From NCBI RefSeq assembly GCF_022869865.1, contig NZ_CP094984.1:2976001-3040000 (forward strand): DNA of 64,000 bases, read 5' to 3'. This DNA is from Arthrobacter zhangbolii (GTDB lineage: Bacteria > Actinomycetota > Actinomycetes > Actinomycetales > Micrococcaceae). The notes under the pieces were generated by a model that saw only the letters and a list, made by a program, of their open reading frames with translations, ran no database searches and was not told the origin of the DNA. A program made the translations under genes and the position numbers. Shown here in pieces: positions 1-8,013 of the stretch (position 1 is its first letter; every line of letters begins with the position of its first letter).

Positions 1-274
1 CGGTGGGTCGGATGATCTCCTGCAGCGTCTCCTCGTCTGCCTCGGAGAGTGCCCTGGCATCCGGGTACCGGGCAAACAGGATCGGCGTCACCGCATTCAC
101 CCGGATGTCCGTGGTCTGCGCCGACAGCACCGTGGCGACGAGGAGTTCAAACGCGTTCCCAAAGTCCAGCTCGGCCACCGCATACGGGTAAACCTCGCCC
201 AGCATCCGGTTGATCCGCCGGGCCCTCCGCTTCAGGGCGAGGAGGGACGGATCATTACCGGTTGCCTTAGCCAA
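1..274 (-). CDS. nth: Endonuclease III, 5' part only
   Basis: Base-excision repair DNA glycosylase/AP lyase that removes oxidised pyrimidines. Only the first 91 residues lie in the window; the gene continues past the left edge. They contain the family's LLVATVLSAQTTD helix followed by RVNAVTPILF and the IIRPTG segment. The helix-hairpin-helix, the catalytic Lys/Asp and the Fe-S cysteines would lie outside. I chose the TTG at 272-274 because AAGGA lies 8 nt upstream and the frame holds the conserved RINRMLGEVYPYA segment; a later ATG exists at Met-24 of this frame. In mycobacteria nth lies in the same neighbourhood as marP, crp and acs, which are also in this window. Confidence 0.85.
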   Translation of the reverse strand, partial: MAKATGNDPSLLALKRRARRINRMLGEVYPYAVAELDFGNAFELLVATVLSAQTTDIRVNAVTPILFARYPDARALSEADEETLQEIIRPT

Positions 275-348
275 TGCTGCTGTCCTTCTGCTGACGGTTG
301 TGCGCTGCTGGCAGCGCGTTGCTGATGCCGGTGCCGGCAGGAGCCGCT

Positions 349-1623
349 TTACTGGTCGGTGTCCACGCGCTCGATGTTGCTCAGGTCCCGCAACACGCCA
401 ATCCGGCCGGTGCGCTTGTCCTGGACCAGGAATTCGTCGCCGCGGTCTTCCAGTCCCAGTTCCCAGTCTCCGGGGTGGAACATAAACAGCGGCAGGCCGG
501 TGCGCTCATCAACAATCTGCCGCGGTGTTCCCACGGCGAACCAGAAGGCCTCCACGACAGACTCGGACTCATCCCGGGTGGCGGTGATGGGTTCGGCATC
601 GCTTTCCCCGGCCGCAGGCGCTGCAGGCTCCGAGCTTCTCACGACTGGGTTGACGGTGGTCGCTGCCAGCGGCTCTGAACTTCCGCCGGAAGGCGCGGCG
701 GGCGCCTGGACATCCTGTGCCTGAGTGGCCGGGGCGGCCGCGGGCTGTTCAGCGGCCGGTGCCGTGACGTTGCCCGGCTGCGCAGGCTGCGGCTGGCTTC
801 CCTGCGCCTTGGTGGCGCCTGCAGTACCAACGACGGCGGTTCCGGCGGCGGAGGCGGCTGCCGCGGTGCCGGCAGAAGCACCGGTGCCGCGTTCGGTTAC
901 CGGGCCATCGGTTCCCGCTCCGCTGTGACGGCGGAGGGGGTTCTCGAAGCGGCGGGGTGCCGGCGATGATGCGTTGGCGGACTCGGTCTTGGGGCGGGCC
1001 GGACGCTGCCGCAGCGGCAGGGTTTCACGTGCAGCCGGAACAGCGGGAACCTCGGGACGTTCCTTGAACTCCGCGGCAAAGAACGGAAGGTGCGGAGCCA
1101 GCGTGGTCGCAACCACCATGCCCAGGGACCCGATGAGGGCAATCATCGGACCGACGGCGAAGTCCGTCACCGTCTGGATGAAGAAGAAGGCGAGCGCCAG
1201 GACGGCCGAGACCGAGGCGAACTGGTCGAGGGATAGCGATCCCACGCGCAGCTTCGTCCCGGGAGCCAGCCGGCGTGCGGCGAACAGGCCGGCAACCAGC
1301 AGCGGCAGCAGGATGCCGATGCCGACGAAGAACAGGGAGAACCCGTTCCACAGGTTCAGGTTGCGCACAATGCCCAGGTTAAAAACGGTGATGAACGGCA
1401 GCACGCTGCCCACAAGCATCACGAGTGCGGAAGCACCCACCACAATGTCGCGGAGTCCGAACGGTCCGGCGAGCGCCTCGCGCGTGCTGCGGCCGGCGGT
1501 CCCGGTGTGCGGCTGCGCCGCGGAACCGGGTGCCGTTGCGGAGGGATGGCCGCCGGTTTCCGAAGAGCCGGCCGTGCTGCTGGTCTCGTTCTCAACAGGT
1601 GGGTTATTCATACTGATCTCCAT
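349..1623 (-). CDS. Conserved four-helix membrane protein with Ala/Pro-rich linker
   Basis: I do not recognise a named family. The 424-residue product has a polar N-terminus (about 1-55), four hydrophobic helices (roughly 58-80, 95-117, 135-158 and 160-182), then about 180 residues rich in Ala, Pro, Thr and Ser. A compact C-terminal segment of about 65 residues follows, containing FHPGDWELGLEDRG. That last part looks folded and conserved, while the linker looks disordered. The start at 1623 has GGAGGT 5 nt upstream; an in-frame ATG four codons later also has GGAG in front of it. It lies between nth and acs and reads away from acs. Function unknown; a membrane anchor holding a small cytoplasmic or surface domain is the most that can be inferred. 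Confidence 0.75.
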   Translation of the reverse strand: MEISMNNPPVENETSSTAGSSETGGHPSATAPGSAAQPHTGTAGRSTREALAGPFGLRDIVVGASALVMLVGSVLPFITVFNLGIVRNLNLWNGFSLFFVGIGILLPLLVAGLFAARRLAPGTKLRVGSLSLDQFASVSAVLALAFFFIQTVTDFAVGPMIALIGSLGMVVATTLAPHLPFFAAEFKERPEVPAVPAARETLPLRQRPARPKTESANASSPAPRRFENPLRRHSGAGTDGPVTERGTGASAGTAAAASAAGTAVVGTAGATKAQGSQPQPAQPGNVTAPAAEQPAAAPATQAQDVQAPAAPSGGSSEPLAATTVNPVVRSSEPAAPAAGESDAEPITATRDESESVVEAFWFAVGTPRQIVDERTGLPLFMFHPGDWELGLEDRGDEFLVQDKRTGRIGVLRDLSNIERVDTDQ

Positions 1624-1811
1624 TCACGACCTCCGCGCCGGAGCCCTGCGGGCCTGCGGATAACGGGAGGTGCGCATATACGGCACAAAAGCGGTTACTT
1701 CCTTCAGACAGCCTAAATCAACGACGGCGAGGCAGACTAGCCGAGCAACGGCGCGCCCCGAGGCAGTGACATACCGCTCACCGCATAATCAGGCCGTTTT
1801 GTAACTCTTTG

Positions 1812-1827
1812 TGTGACCGCTGCCACA
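1812..1827 (+). promoter_or_regulatory. CRP/GlxR-type binding site upstream of acs
   Basis: TGTGACCGCTGCCACA matches the TGTGA-N6-TCACA consensus at 9 of 10 positions. If TAGTGT at 1846-1851 is the -10 box of acs, the site centres near -38, where class II activators bind. A Crp/Fnr-family gene lies at 9420-10097. Confidence 0.6.
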
Positions 1828-1867
1828 ACAGTGGAAAACCGGCGTTAGTGTGGATGCCAGCCATCCA

Positions 1868-1884
1868 CCATCACCATGTGATGG
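1868..1884. promoter_or_regulatory. Perfect inverted repeat in the acs leader
   Basis: CCATCAC-CAT-GTGATGG is a perfect 7-bp inverted repeat with a 3-bp centre, 28 bp before the acs start. It could be an operator or a short mRNA hairpin. No matching regulator is identified. Confidence 0.4.
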
Positions 1885-1911
1885 ATTGACGCGAAGTGAA
1901 AGGGTTCAACT

Positions 1912-3897
1912 ATGTCTGATCAGTCCCCTGCAAAGAAGCACGGAGACGCCTTCGAGAACCTGCTGCACGAAAGCCGAAGCTTCCCGCCCAGCGCCGAATT
2001 CGCGGCCGCTGCGGTGGCGCAGCCGTCCCTGTACGAGGATGCGGCTGACGGTCCGGAGTTCTGGGCCCGGCAGGCCCGCAGCATTCTGGCCTGGGACCAG
2101 GACTTCGACCAGGCCCTGGACTGGTCCGATGCCCCGTTTGCCAAGTGGTTTGTGGGCGGGAAGCTCAACGCCGCCTACAACGCCCTGGACCGGCATGTGG
2201 AGGAGGGCCGCGGGGACCGGGTGGCTATCTACTTTGAAGGTGAACCGGGCGATACCCGCACCTACACGTACGCAGCCCTCACGGAAGAGGTCAAGAAGGC
2301 AGCCAATGCCTTTGAGTCCCTGGGCGTGGCCAAGGGCGACCGGGTCGCGGTGTACCTCCCGATGATTCCCGAAGCCGTGATCACCATGCTGGCCTGTGCC
2401 CGGATCGGTGCAGTGCACTCTGTGGTCTTCGGCGGTTTCTCGGCGGACGCCCTGCGCAGCCGAATTGACGATGCGGAAGCCAAACTGGTGGTCACCGCCG
2501 ACGGTTCCTACCGCCGCGGCAAGCCCAGCGCACTCAAGCCCGCCGTTGACGCAGCCCTCGCCGCGCCCGGCCACACCGTGGAAAACGTGCTGGTGGTCCG
2601 CCGCAACGGCGAACCCGTGGAGTGGACCGACGGCCTGGACCGCTGGTGGCACGAGGTCGTGGATACCGCGGACACCGAACACACCGCCGTCGGACACGAC
2701 TCGGAGCATCCGCTGTTCATCCTCTACACCTCCGGCACCACCGGCAAGCCCAAGGGCATCCTGCACACCACCGGCGGCTTCCTGACCCAGACGGCATTCA
2801 CCCACCGGAACACCTTTGACCTGCAGCCGGAGACGGACGTGTACTGGTGCACCGCGGATATCGGCTGGGTCACCGGGCACAGCTACGTGGCCTATGCACC
2901 GCTGATTAACGGAGCCACCCAGCTGATGTACGAGGGGACACCGGACACCCCGCATCAGGGCCGCTGGTGGGAGTTGGTGGAAAAGTACAAGGTCTCCATC
3001 CTTTACACCGCCCCCACCGCCATCCGCACCTGCATGAAATGGGGCCGGGACATCCCGCAGAAATTCAACCTGGATTCCATCCGGGTGCTGGGGACCGTGG
3101 GCGAGCCCATCAACCCGGAGGCCTGGATGTGGTACCGGAACGTCATTGGCGCGAACGGCGGGAAGAAGGAGAACCCGGCTCCGATCGTGGACACCTGGTG
3201 GCAGACCGAAACCGGCGGGCACATGATCGCCCCCATGCCGGGGGTCACGGCCACCAAGCCTGGCTCGGCCCAGGTAGCCGTGCCGGGCATCTCGGTGGAC
3301 GTGGTGGATGAAATGGGCGAACCGGTTCCGAACGGTTCCGGCGGCTTCCTGGTGGTCAAGGAGCCGTGGCCGTCCATGCTGCGCGGCATCTGGGGAGATC
3401 CGGAGCGGTTCAAGGAAACCTACTGGTCCCGGTTCGACAACATGTATTTCGCCGGAGACGGCGCCAAGAAGGATGAGGACGGCGACATTTGGCTGCTGGG
3501 CCGCGTGGATGACGTGATGAACGTGTCCGGGCACCGGCTCTCCACCACCGAGATTGAATCGGCACTGGTGAGCCACCCGTCGGTGGCCGAGGCCGCCGTC
3601 GTCGGCGCGGCGGATGACACCACCGGCGAGGCCGTGGTGGCGTTCGTGATCCTGCGCGGCAGCGCCAAGGACGATGACGATATTGTCACCACCCTCCGCA
3701 ACCATGTGGGCAAGGAGATTGGCCCCATTGCCAAGCCGCGGCACATCCTGGTGGTTCCCGAACTGCCCAAGACCCGCAGCGGAAAGATCATGCGGCGTCT
3801 CCTGAAGGATGTGGCGGAAGGTCGCGAAGCCGGGGACTCAAGCACCCTGGCCGACAACACGGTGATGCAGCAGATCGCCGAATCACTGCGGAAGTAA
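1912..3897 (+). CDS. acs: Acetyl-CoA synthetase
   Basis: AMP-forming acetate:CoA ligase, which converts acetate, ATP and CoA to acetyl-CoA through acetyl-AMP. The 661 residues match the usual 640-660. The P-loop-like [11 protein letters not shown] motif is near residues 271-281, the WWQTETGG substrate motif lies in the middle, and the C-terminal [11 protein letters not shown] near 620-630 carries the catalytic Lys that is normally controlled by acetylation. AAAGGG lies 8 nt before the ATG. The gene stands alone: a CRP/GlxR-type site lies upstream and a strong bidirectional terminator downstream. Control by the Crp homologue encoded 5.5 kb away is likely. Confidence 0.97.
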   Translation: MSDQSPAKKHGDAFENLLHESRSFPPSAEFAAAAVAQPSLYEDAADGPEFWARQARSILAWDQDFDQALDWSDAPFAKWFVGGKLNAAYNALDRHVEEGRGDRVAIYFEGEPGDTRTYTYAALTEEVKKAANAFESLGVAKGDRVAVYLPMIPEAVITMLACARIGAVHSVVFGGFSADALRSRIDDAEAKLVVTADGSYRRGKPSALKPAVDAALAAPGHTVENVLVVRRNGEPVEWTDGLDRWWHEVVDTADTEHTAVGHDSEHPLFILYTSGTTGKPKGILHTTGGFLTQTAFTHRNTFDLQPETDVYWCTADIGWVTGHSYVAYAPLINGATQLMYEGTPDTPHQGRWWELVEKYKVSILYTAPTAIRTCMKWGRDIPQKFNLDSIRVLGTVGEPINPEAWMWYRNVIGANGGKKENPAPIVDTWWQTETGGHMIAPMPGVTATKPGSAQVAVPGISVDVVDEMGEPVPNGSGGFLVVKEPWPSMLRGIWGDPERFKETYWSRFDNMYFAGDGAKKDEDGDIWLLGRVDDVMNVSGHRLSTTEIESALVSHPSVAEAAVVGAADDTTGEAVVAFVILRGSAKDDDDIVTTLRNHVGKEIGPIAKPRHILVVPELPKTRSGKIMRRLLKDVAEGREAGDSSTLADNTVMQQIAESLRK

Positions 3898-3916
3898 CCG
3901 CTCCCGGCATAACAGC

Positions 3917-3952
3917 ACAGGCGCCCTCCCCCGGACCGGGGAGGGCGCCTGT
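3917..3952. terminator. Bidirectional terminator between acs and ohr
   Basis: Fifteen-base perfect arms (ACAGGCGCCCTCCCC and its complement) flank a 6-nt loop between two convergent genes. The T-tract after the stem is weak. Confidence 0.75.
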
Positions 3953-3976
3953 GGCGTTTATGGCAGTTGCCGGTGA

Positions 3977-4399
3977 TTAGCCGACAGTGACGTCCAGCTC
4001 CACCTCAATGTTGCCGCGGGTGGCATTGGAGTAAGGGCAGACCTGGTGCGCGGCCTGGACCAGCTTGTCCGCCGTCGCCTCGTCCACACCGGACATCTCC
4101 ACGTGCAGGGCCACGCCGAGCTTGAAGCCGCCTTCGTCCTGCTTGTAGATGCTGACGTCCGCTGTCACTGCGGCATCTGCGATGGCTGCCTTCTCCATCC
4201 GGGCAACCATCTTCAGGGCCGAGAGGAAGCAGGCTGCGTAACCGGTGGCAAAAAGCTGCTCGGGGTTGGTGCCCTCACCGGAACCGCCCATTTCGGTAGG
4301 AGTGGAGAGGTTCACCTCAAGCTTGCCGTCGCTGGTGCGGGCTTCGCCGTTGCGTCCGTCTCCGGTGGCGGTGGCAGCTGCGGTGTACAAAGCGCTCAT
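3977..4399 (-). CDS. Ohr/OsmC-family organic hydroperoxide reductase
   Basis: Thiol peroxidase that reduces organic hydroperoxides, usually recycled by dihydrolipoamide. The 140-residue length is typical of Ohr. The two family cysteines are Cys57 (in TGYAACFLSAL) and Cys121 (in HQVCPYSNATRGN), and Arg16/Arg21 in the N-terminal strand are candidates for the active-site arginine. NPEQLFATGYAACF is a strong Ohr signature. The gene is divergent from a TetR regulator across 128 bp that contain a 24-bp palindrome. Classical ohr genes are controlled by MarR-type OhrR, so a TetR partner is less usual. Confidence 0.93.
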   Translation of the reverse strand: MSALYTAAATATGDGRNGEARTSDGKLEVNLSTPTEMGGSGEGTNPEQLFATGYAACFLSALKMVARMEKAAIADAAVTADVSIYKQDEGGFKLGVALHVEMSGVDEATADKLVQAAHQVCPYSNATRGNIEVELDVTVG

Positions 4400-4437
4400 G
4401 GGAACTCCTTCGTGATGGAAAACTCGGTCCCCTTCAA

Positions 4438-4461
4438 GGTAGACTAACTAGTACGTCTACC
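4438..4461. promoter_or_regulatory. Candidate TetR operator between ohr and tetR
   Basis: GGTAGAC-N10-GTCTACC is a perfect 7-bp inverted repeat. The spacer is centred on the palindrome ACTAGT, so the site has two-fold symmetry over about 24 bp. It lies 39 bp from the ohr start and 66 bp from the regulator start, as expected for shared control. Confidence 0.65.
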
Positions 4462-4527
4462 GCAACAGATGGACACAAGAGGTGGACACAGCAGGTCACA
4501 GCAGCAGCGGAAGCAGGGGAACAGGAA

Positions 4528-5124
4528 ATGGCAGCCAAACCGTCGGATGTGCGCGAACGAATCCTTCGCCGGGCCTCAAGCCTCTTCTACACCGAGGGCG
4601 TACGCGCCGTCAGCGCGGACAAGATCATTGCCGCAGCCGGCACCACGAAGGTCACCTTTTACCGTCACTTCCGCTCCAAGGACGATCTGGTGGTTGCCTA
4701 CCTGCAGGACCAGTCCGAGGGCATGCGCCGGCAGGCCGAGCAGCTGGATCCGGATCCATGCACCGGCCTGCGCCAGCTCGCAGAAGCCATGGGCACCGAA
4801 GCCTGCACTCCGGACTTCCGCGGCTGTCCCTTCATAAATGCGGCCGCCGAATATCCGGATCCGGAGCATCCGGTCCGTGCTGTGGTCTCCGCGCACCGCC
4901 AATGGCTGCACGGCCTGGTTGCCGGCTGGCTCGCCCAACTGGGGATCCGGGACCCGGAGCAGCTGGCGGACCAGCTGCTGATGCTGCGCGACGGCGCCAT
5001 GGTGCACGGGTACGTGCAGGACGCAGCGGCCGTGGGCCCGGCACTGACCGCTGCCGGCCGCGCGTTGATCCTCGCCCGGCTACCGGAGGATTCCCCCGCC
5101 CGCGCCAGGATTTCCGGGGAGTAG
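4528..5124 (+). CDS. TetR/AcrR-family regulator
   Basis: 198-residue one-component repressor. The N-terminal helix-turn-helix covers about residues 10-56, with ADKIIAAAGTTKVTFYRHF as the DNA-reading part. The C-terminal ligand domain has the LADQLLMLRDGAMV pattern common in actinobacterial TetR proteins. Cysteines in the ligand domain (PCTGLRQL, EACTPDFRGCPF) could sense oxidants, but that is only inference. It is divergent from the Ohr gene and probably binds the palindrome at 4438-4461, controlling both genes. The ligand cannot be told from sequence. Confidence 0.9.
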   Translation: MAAKPSDVRERILRRASSLFYTEGVRAVSADKIIAAAGTTKVTFYRHFRSKDDLVVAYLQDQSEGMRRQAEQLDPDPCTGLRQLAEAMGTEACTPDFRGCPFINAAAEYPDPEHPVRAVVSAHRQWLHGLVAGWLAQLGIRDPEQLADQLLMLRDGAMVHGYVQDAAAVGPALTAAGRALILARLPEDSPARARISGE

Positions 5125-5177
5125 CGGGCAGCTTCCGCTCGGCGGAACGGCGTGAATGTGACCTTGGACTCAGGAAC

Positions 5178-5206
5178 TTGGCGAAAGTGACGGCGGATAG
5201 GACAAT
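5178..5206 (+). promoter_or_regulatory. Promoter of the MHS transporter gene
   Basis: TTGGCG (5178-5183), a 17-bp spacer and GACAAT (5201-5206) end 8 nt before the GTG start. No Shine-Dalgarno is obvious, so the transcript may be leaderless. Confidence 0.45.
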
Positions 5207-5214
5207 TCCTTTCC

Positions 5215-6555
5215 GTGTCTACTTCACTCACACCGGCCACACCGGACGCCCCCTCATCAGCCAAGATGGCCCGCAAGGTTGCCGGCGCATCTTTCCTAGG
5301 CACCGCACTGGAGTCCTATGACTTCTATGTCTTCGGCACCGCCGCAGCGCTGATCCTCAACCGGATTTTCTTCCCGGACGTGGATCCCCTGACCGGCACC
5401 CTGCTCTCCTTCCTGACGCTGGGCATGGGTTTCGTGGCCCGTCCGCTCGGAGCCATTCTGTTCGGACACATCGGTGACCGGGTGGGTCGGAAAACCTCCC
5501 TGATCGGCACCATTGTCCTGATGGGTGTTGCCACCGGTGCCGTGGGCCTGCTCCCGGACTACAACACCATCGGCGTCTGGGCTCCGCTGCTGCTCGTCCT
5601 GCTCCGCCTCCTGCAGGGCCTGGCCGTGGGTGGTGAATGGGGCGGTTCCATCCTGATCGCCACCGAGCACGCAGCACCCCGGAAGCGTGCCCTGTACGCA
5701 GCCATCCCGCAGATCGGCTCACCGGTAGGCACCATCATGGTCACCGGCATTTTCCTGCTGCTGGCCCAGGTCTCCGATGAAGCCATGGAAGCGGGGGTCT
5801 GGCGGATTCCGTTCCTGCTCGCCTTCCCCTTTATGGGCATTGCCCTGTACATGCGGTTGGCCATTGATGAGACCCCCGTCTTCAAGGGCGTAGCCAAGGC
5901 ACACCAGGTCATCCGCGTTCCTGTCCTGGAAGTGCTGCGCACGCAGTGGCTGGCGCTGCTGGTGGCCGCCTCAGCCGCCCTGCTGGGCATCGGCTCCTAC
6001 TTCCTGATGACCACCTACACCCAGTCCTACGGGATCACTGAGCTGGGGCTGTCCCAATCCACGGTCCTGAACGCTGCGCTGGTGGGTTCGGTGCTGCAAC
6101 TGGCAACCATCCCCGCCTTCGGCTTCCTGGCCAACCGGATCGGCTCAGCCCGCATGGTCCTGGCCGGCGCGGTGGCCACCCTGCTGATTTCCTTCCCGCT
6201 GTACTTCATCATCAGCAAGGCAAACGAGCCGGTGTACATCCTCACCATCCTGATCGGCGGTATTGCCCCGACAGCAGCCTGGGCCGCCCTGGGCGGGCTG
6301 ATGGCCGACCTGTTCCCCGCCCGCACCGGGTTCACGGCCATGTCCCTGGCCTACAGTTTCGCCGGCATCCTGTCCGGGTTCACCCCGTCCATCACCGCGT
6401 GGTTCGGCATCCAAACCGACGGCGCCTGGTGGCATCCCGGCGTCGTCCTGGCCGCGATGTCCCTGATTACCATCGCCGGCGCGCTCCTTTCGCGGCGGAT
6501 GACACCGCGTAACACAGCCGACCTGCCGTCTTCAGAGGTATCTGCTCCGGCATAG
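5215..6555 (+). CDS. MFS transporter, metabolite:H+ symporter (MHS) type
   Basis: 446-residue, 12-helix inner-membrane symporter. ASFLGTALESYDFYVFG at the first helix and GHIGDRVGRK in the 2-3 loop (residues about 83-92) are typical of the MHS branch, which includes ShiA (shikimate), ProP and KgtP. The start is GTG. aroQ begins 7 nt after the stop, so the two are probably one transcript; uptake of shikimate, quinate or another aromatic acid is therefore a reasonable inference. The substrate cannot be proved from sequence, and other dicarboxylate or aromatic acids are possible. Confidence 0.9.
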   Translation: MSTSLTPATPDAPSSAKMARKVAGASFLGTALESYDFYVFGTAAALILNRIFFPDVDPLTGTLLSFLTLGMGFVARPLGAILFGHIGDRVGRKTSLIGTIVLMGVATGAVGLLPDYNTIGVWAPLLLVLLRLLQGLAVGGEWGGSILIATEHAAPRKRALYAAIPQIGSPVGTIMVTGIFLLLAQVSDEAMEAGVWRIPFLLAFPFMGIALYMRLAIDETPVFKGVAKAHQVIRVPVLEVLRTQWLALLVAASAALLGIGSYFLMTTYTQSYGITELGLSQSTVLNAALVGSVLQLATIPAFGFLANRIGSARMVLAGAVATLLISFPLYFIISKANEPVYILTILIGGIAPTAAWAALGGLMADLFPARTGFTAMSLAYSFAGILSGFTPSITAWFGIQTDGAWWHPGVVLAAMSLITIAGALLSRRMTPRNTADLPSSEVSAPA

Positions 6556-6562
6556 TTAAGCC

Positions 6563-7024
6563 ATGACTACAGCGCAGACCCGCAACCTCCTGATCGTCAA
6601 CGGACCCAACCTGAACCTGCTGGGCACCCGTGAGCCGGCCATCTACGGCAGTGACACGCTGGAGGACGTCGAGGCGGCGGCACTGGCCGCCGCCTCAGCC
6701 CACGGCTGGACAGTGGACTGCGTGCAGTCCAACCACGAAGGCGACCTGATCGACGCGATCCACAGCGCCCGAGGCACTGCTGACGGCATTGTCATCAACC
6801 CGGCCGGGTACAGCCACACATCCGTAGCCATCGCCGATGCCCTGTCCGGTGTGGAGCTGCCCGTAGTGGAAGTGCACCTGAGCAACATCCACCGGCGCGA
6901 GGAGTTCCGGCACCACTCGTTCGTCTCGGCGGTGGCCGAGGCAGTGATCTGCGGTGCAGGGATCAGCGGCTACCGGATGGCGGTGGAGTACCTGGTGCAG
7001 ATCTCGGAGCCGTCCGGTGGCTGA
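6563..7024 (+). CDS. aroQ: Type II 3-dehydroquinate dehydratase
   Basis: Dodecameric enzyme that converts 3-dehydroquinate to 3-dehydroshikimate, either in the shikimate pathway or in quinate breakdown. The 153-residue length is typical. The catalytic pair Arg23/Tyr28 sits in GPNLNLLGTREPAIYG, QSNHEGDLID carries the substrate-binding residues, and EVHLSNIHRREEFRHHS holds the active-site His and flexible Arg. It follows the MHS transporter by 7 nt, and its 3' end overlaps the first possible start of the DUF2332 gene by 8 nt. The pairing with a transporter hints at a catabolic role, but the enzyme alone does not decide. Confidence 0.96.
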   Translation: MTTAQTRNLLIVNGPNLNLLGTREPAIYGSDTLEDVEAAALAAASAHGWTVDCVQSNHEGDLIDAIHSARGTADGIVINPAGYSHTSVAIADALSGVELPVVEVHLSNIHRREEFRHHSFVSAVAEAVICGAGISGYRMAVEYLVQISEPSGG

Positions 7025-8009
7025 CGCGCCGCCCACTGGGCAGCGGTACGAACAGTTCGCCCGCCTGGAGGCCCGCGGTTCCTCGTAGCTCTACGAGCAG
7101 TGGGCCATGGAAATCAGCCGCGACACCGAAGTGCTGGAGCTGATTGACGGTTTACCCCGCAACAATCGCCAACCCAACCTGGTGCTCTCCGCCGCCCGAA
7201 GCCGGGGCGCCGACGACGGCCCCTACAGCGCGTTCCGTACCTTCCTGAAGGATCATTGGAGCGGCATCCGGGACGTCATCCTGAGCCGCAGCACACAAAC
7301 CAACGAGCCGCGCCGATGTGCCGTGCTCCTTCCCGTACTGGCCGGGATCGCGCGGAGCGAGGGCCGCCCGCTGGCGCTGATAGAGGTTGGTGCGTCCGCC
7401 GGCCTCTGCCTGTATCCGGACCGGTACGCCTACCGGTACGACGGCGGCGCTGTCATCAACGGCCAGGGACGCCGGGACCTGGTGTTGGAATGCCGAACCA
7501 CCGGCAATCCCCCGCTTCCCCGCGCTGTCCCGGACATCATCCACCGGACAGGCGTGGACCTCAATCCGCTGGATCCGGGCAACCCCGAAGACCTGGCCTG
7601 GCTGGACGCTCTGATCTGGCCGGGCATGGAGGACCGCCGCAGGCTGCTGCGCGCGGCGGCAGCGGAGGCTGCCCGCACCCCCGCCGAAGTGGTCCGGGGC
7701 GATCTGAATGACGAAGTTGCCGGACTCATAGAGGCCGCCCCGCCCGAGGCCGCCGTCGTCGTATTCCACACCGCGGTGCTGGCCTACCTGCCGGAAGCAG
7801 ACCGGGAGGTTTTCCGGGACACCATGTCCGGCCACCTGAACGTTCCGGGACGCCCTGTGCATTGGCTCGCCAACGAAGGGCAGGGAGTAGTTCCGGGCTT
7901 TGAGGCGCCCTCCGGAGAGATGGCCCCCGGCCTGTTTGTGCTGCACCACAACGGCACACCTGTGGCGCGCACGGGCCCCCATGGCCAGTCCCTGGACTGG
8001 CTCAGCTAA
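7017..8009 (+). pseudogene. DUF2332-family protein, interrupted by an in-frame amber codon
   Basis: The intact part from the ATG at 7107 encodes 300 residues of a DUF2332 protein of unknown function, with a SAM-methyltransferase-like look: LIEVGASAGLCLYPDRYAY, GVDLNPLDPGNPEDLAWLDALIWP, VVFHTAVLAYL. The same frame extends upstream without break to a GTG at 7017 except for a TAG at 7086-7088. The extension, QRYEQFARLEARGSS then stop then LYEQWAMEI, reads as the normal family N-terminus. So either this is a nonsense mutation, or translation starts at 7107 and lacks about 30 residues, or one base is a sequencing error. The remaining 900 nt show no other damage. Confidence 0.7.
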
Positions 8010-8013
8010 CCGG

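Noticed and set aside
1906-3744. Long open frame antisense to acs (over 600 codons)
   Set aside because: It is the mirror of a GC-rich coding frame. The plus-strand acs has every family motif, and the antisense translation has no recognisable domain.
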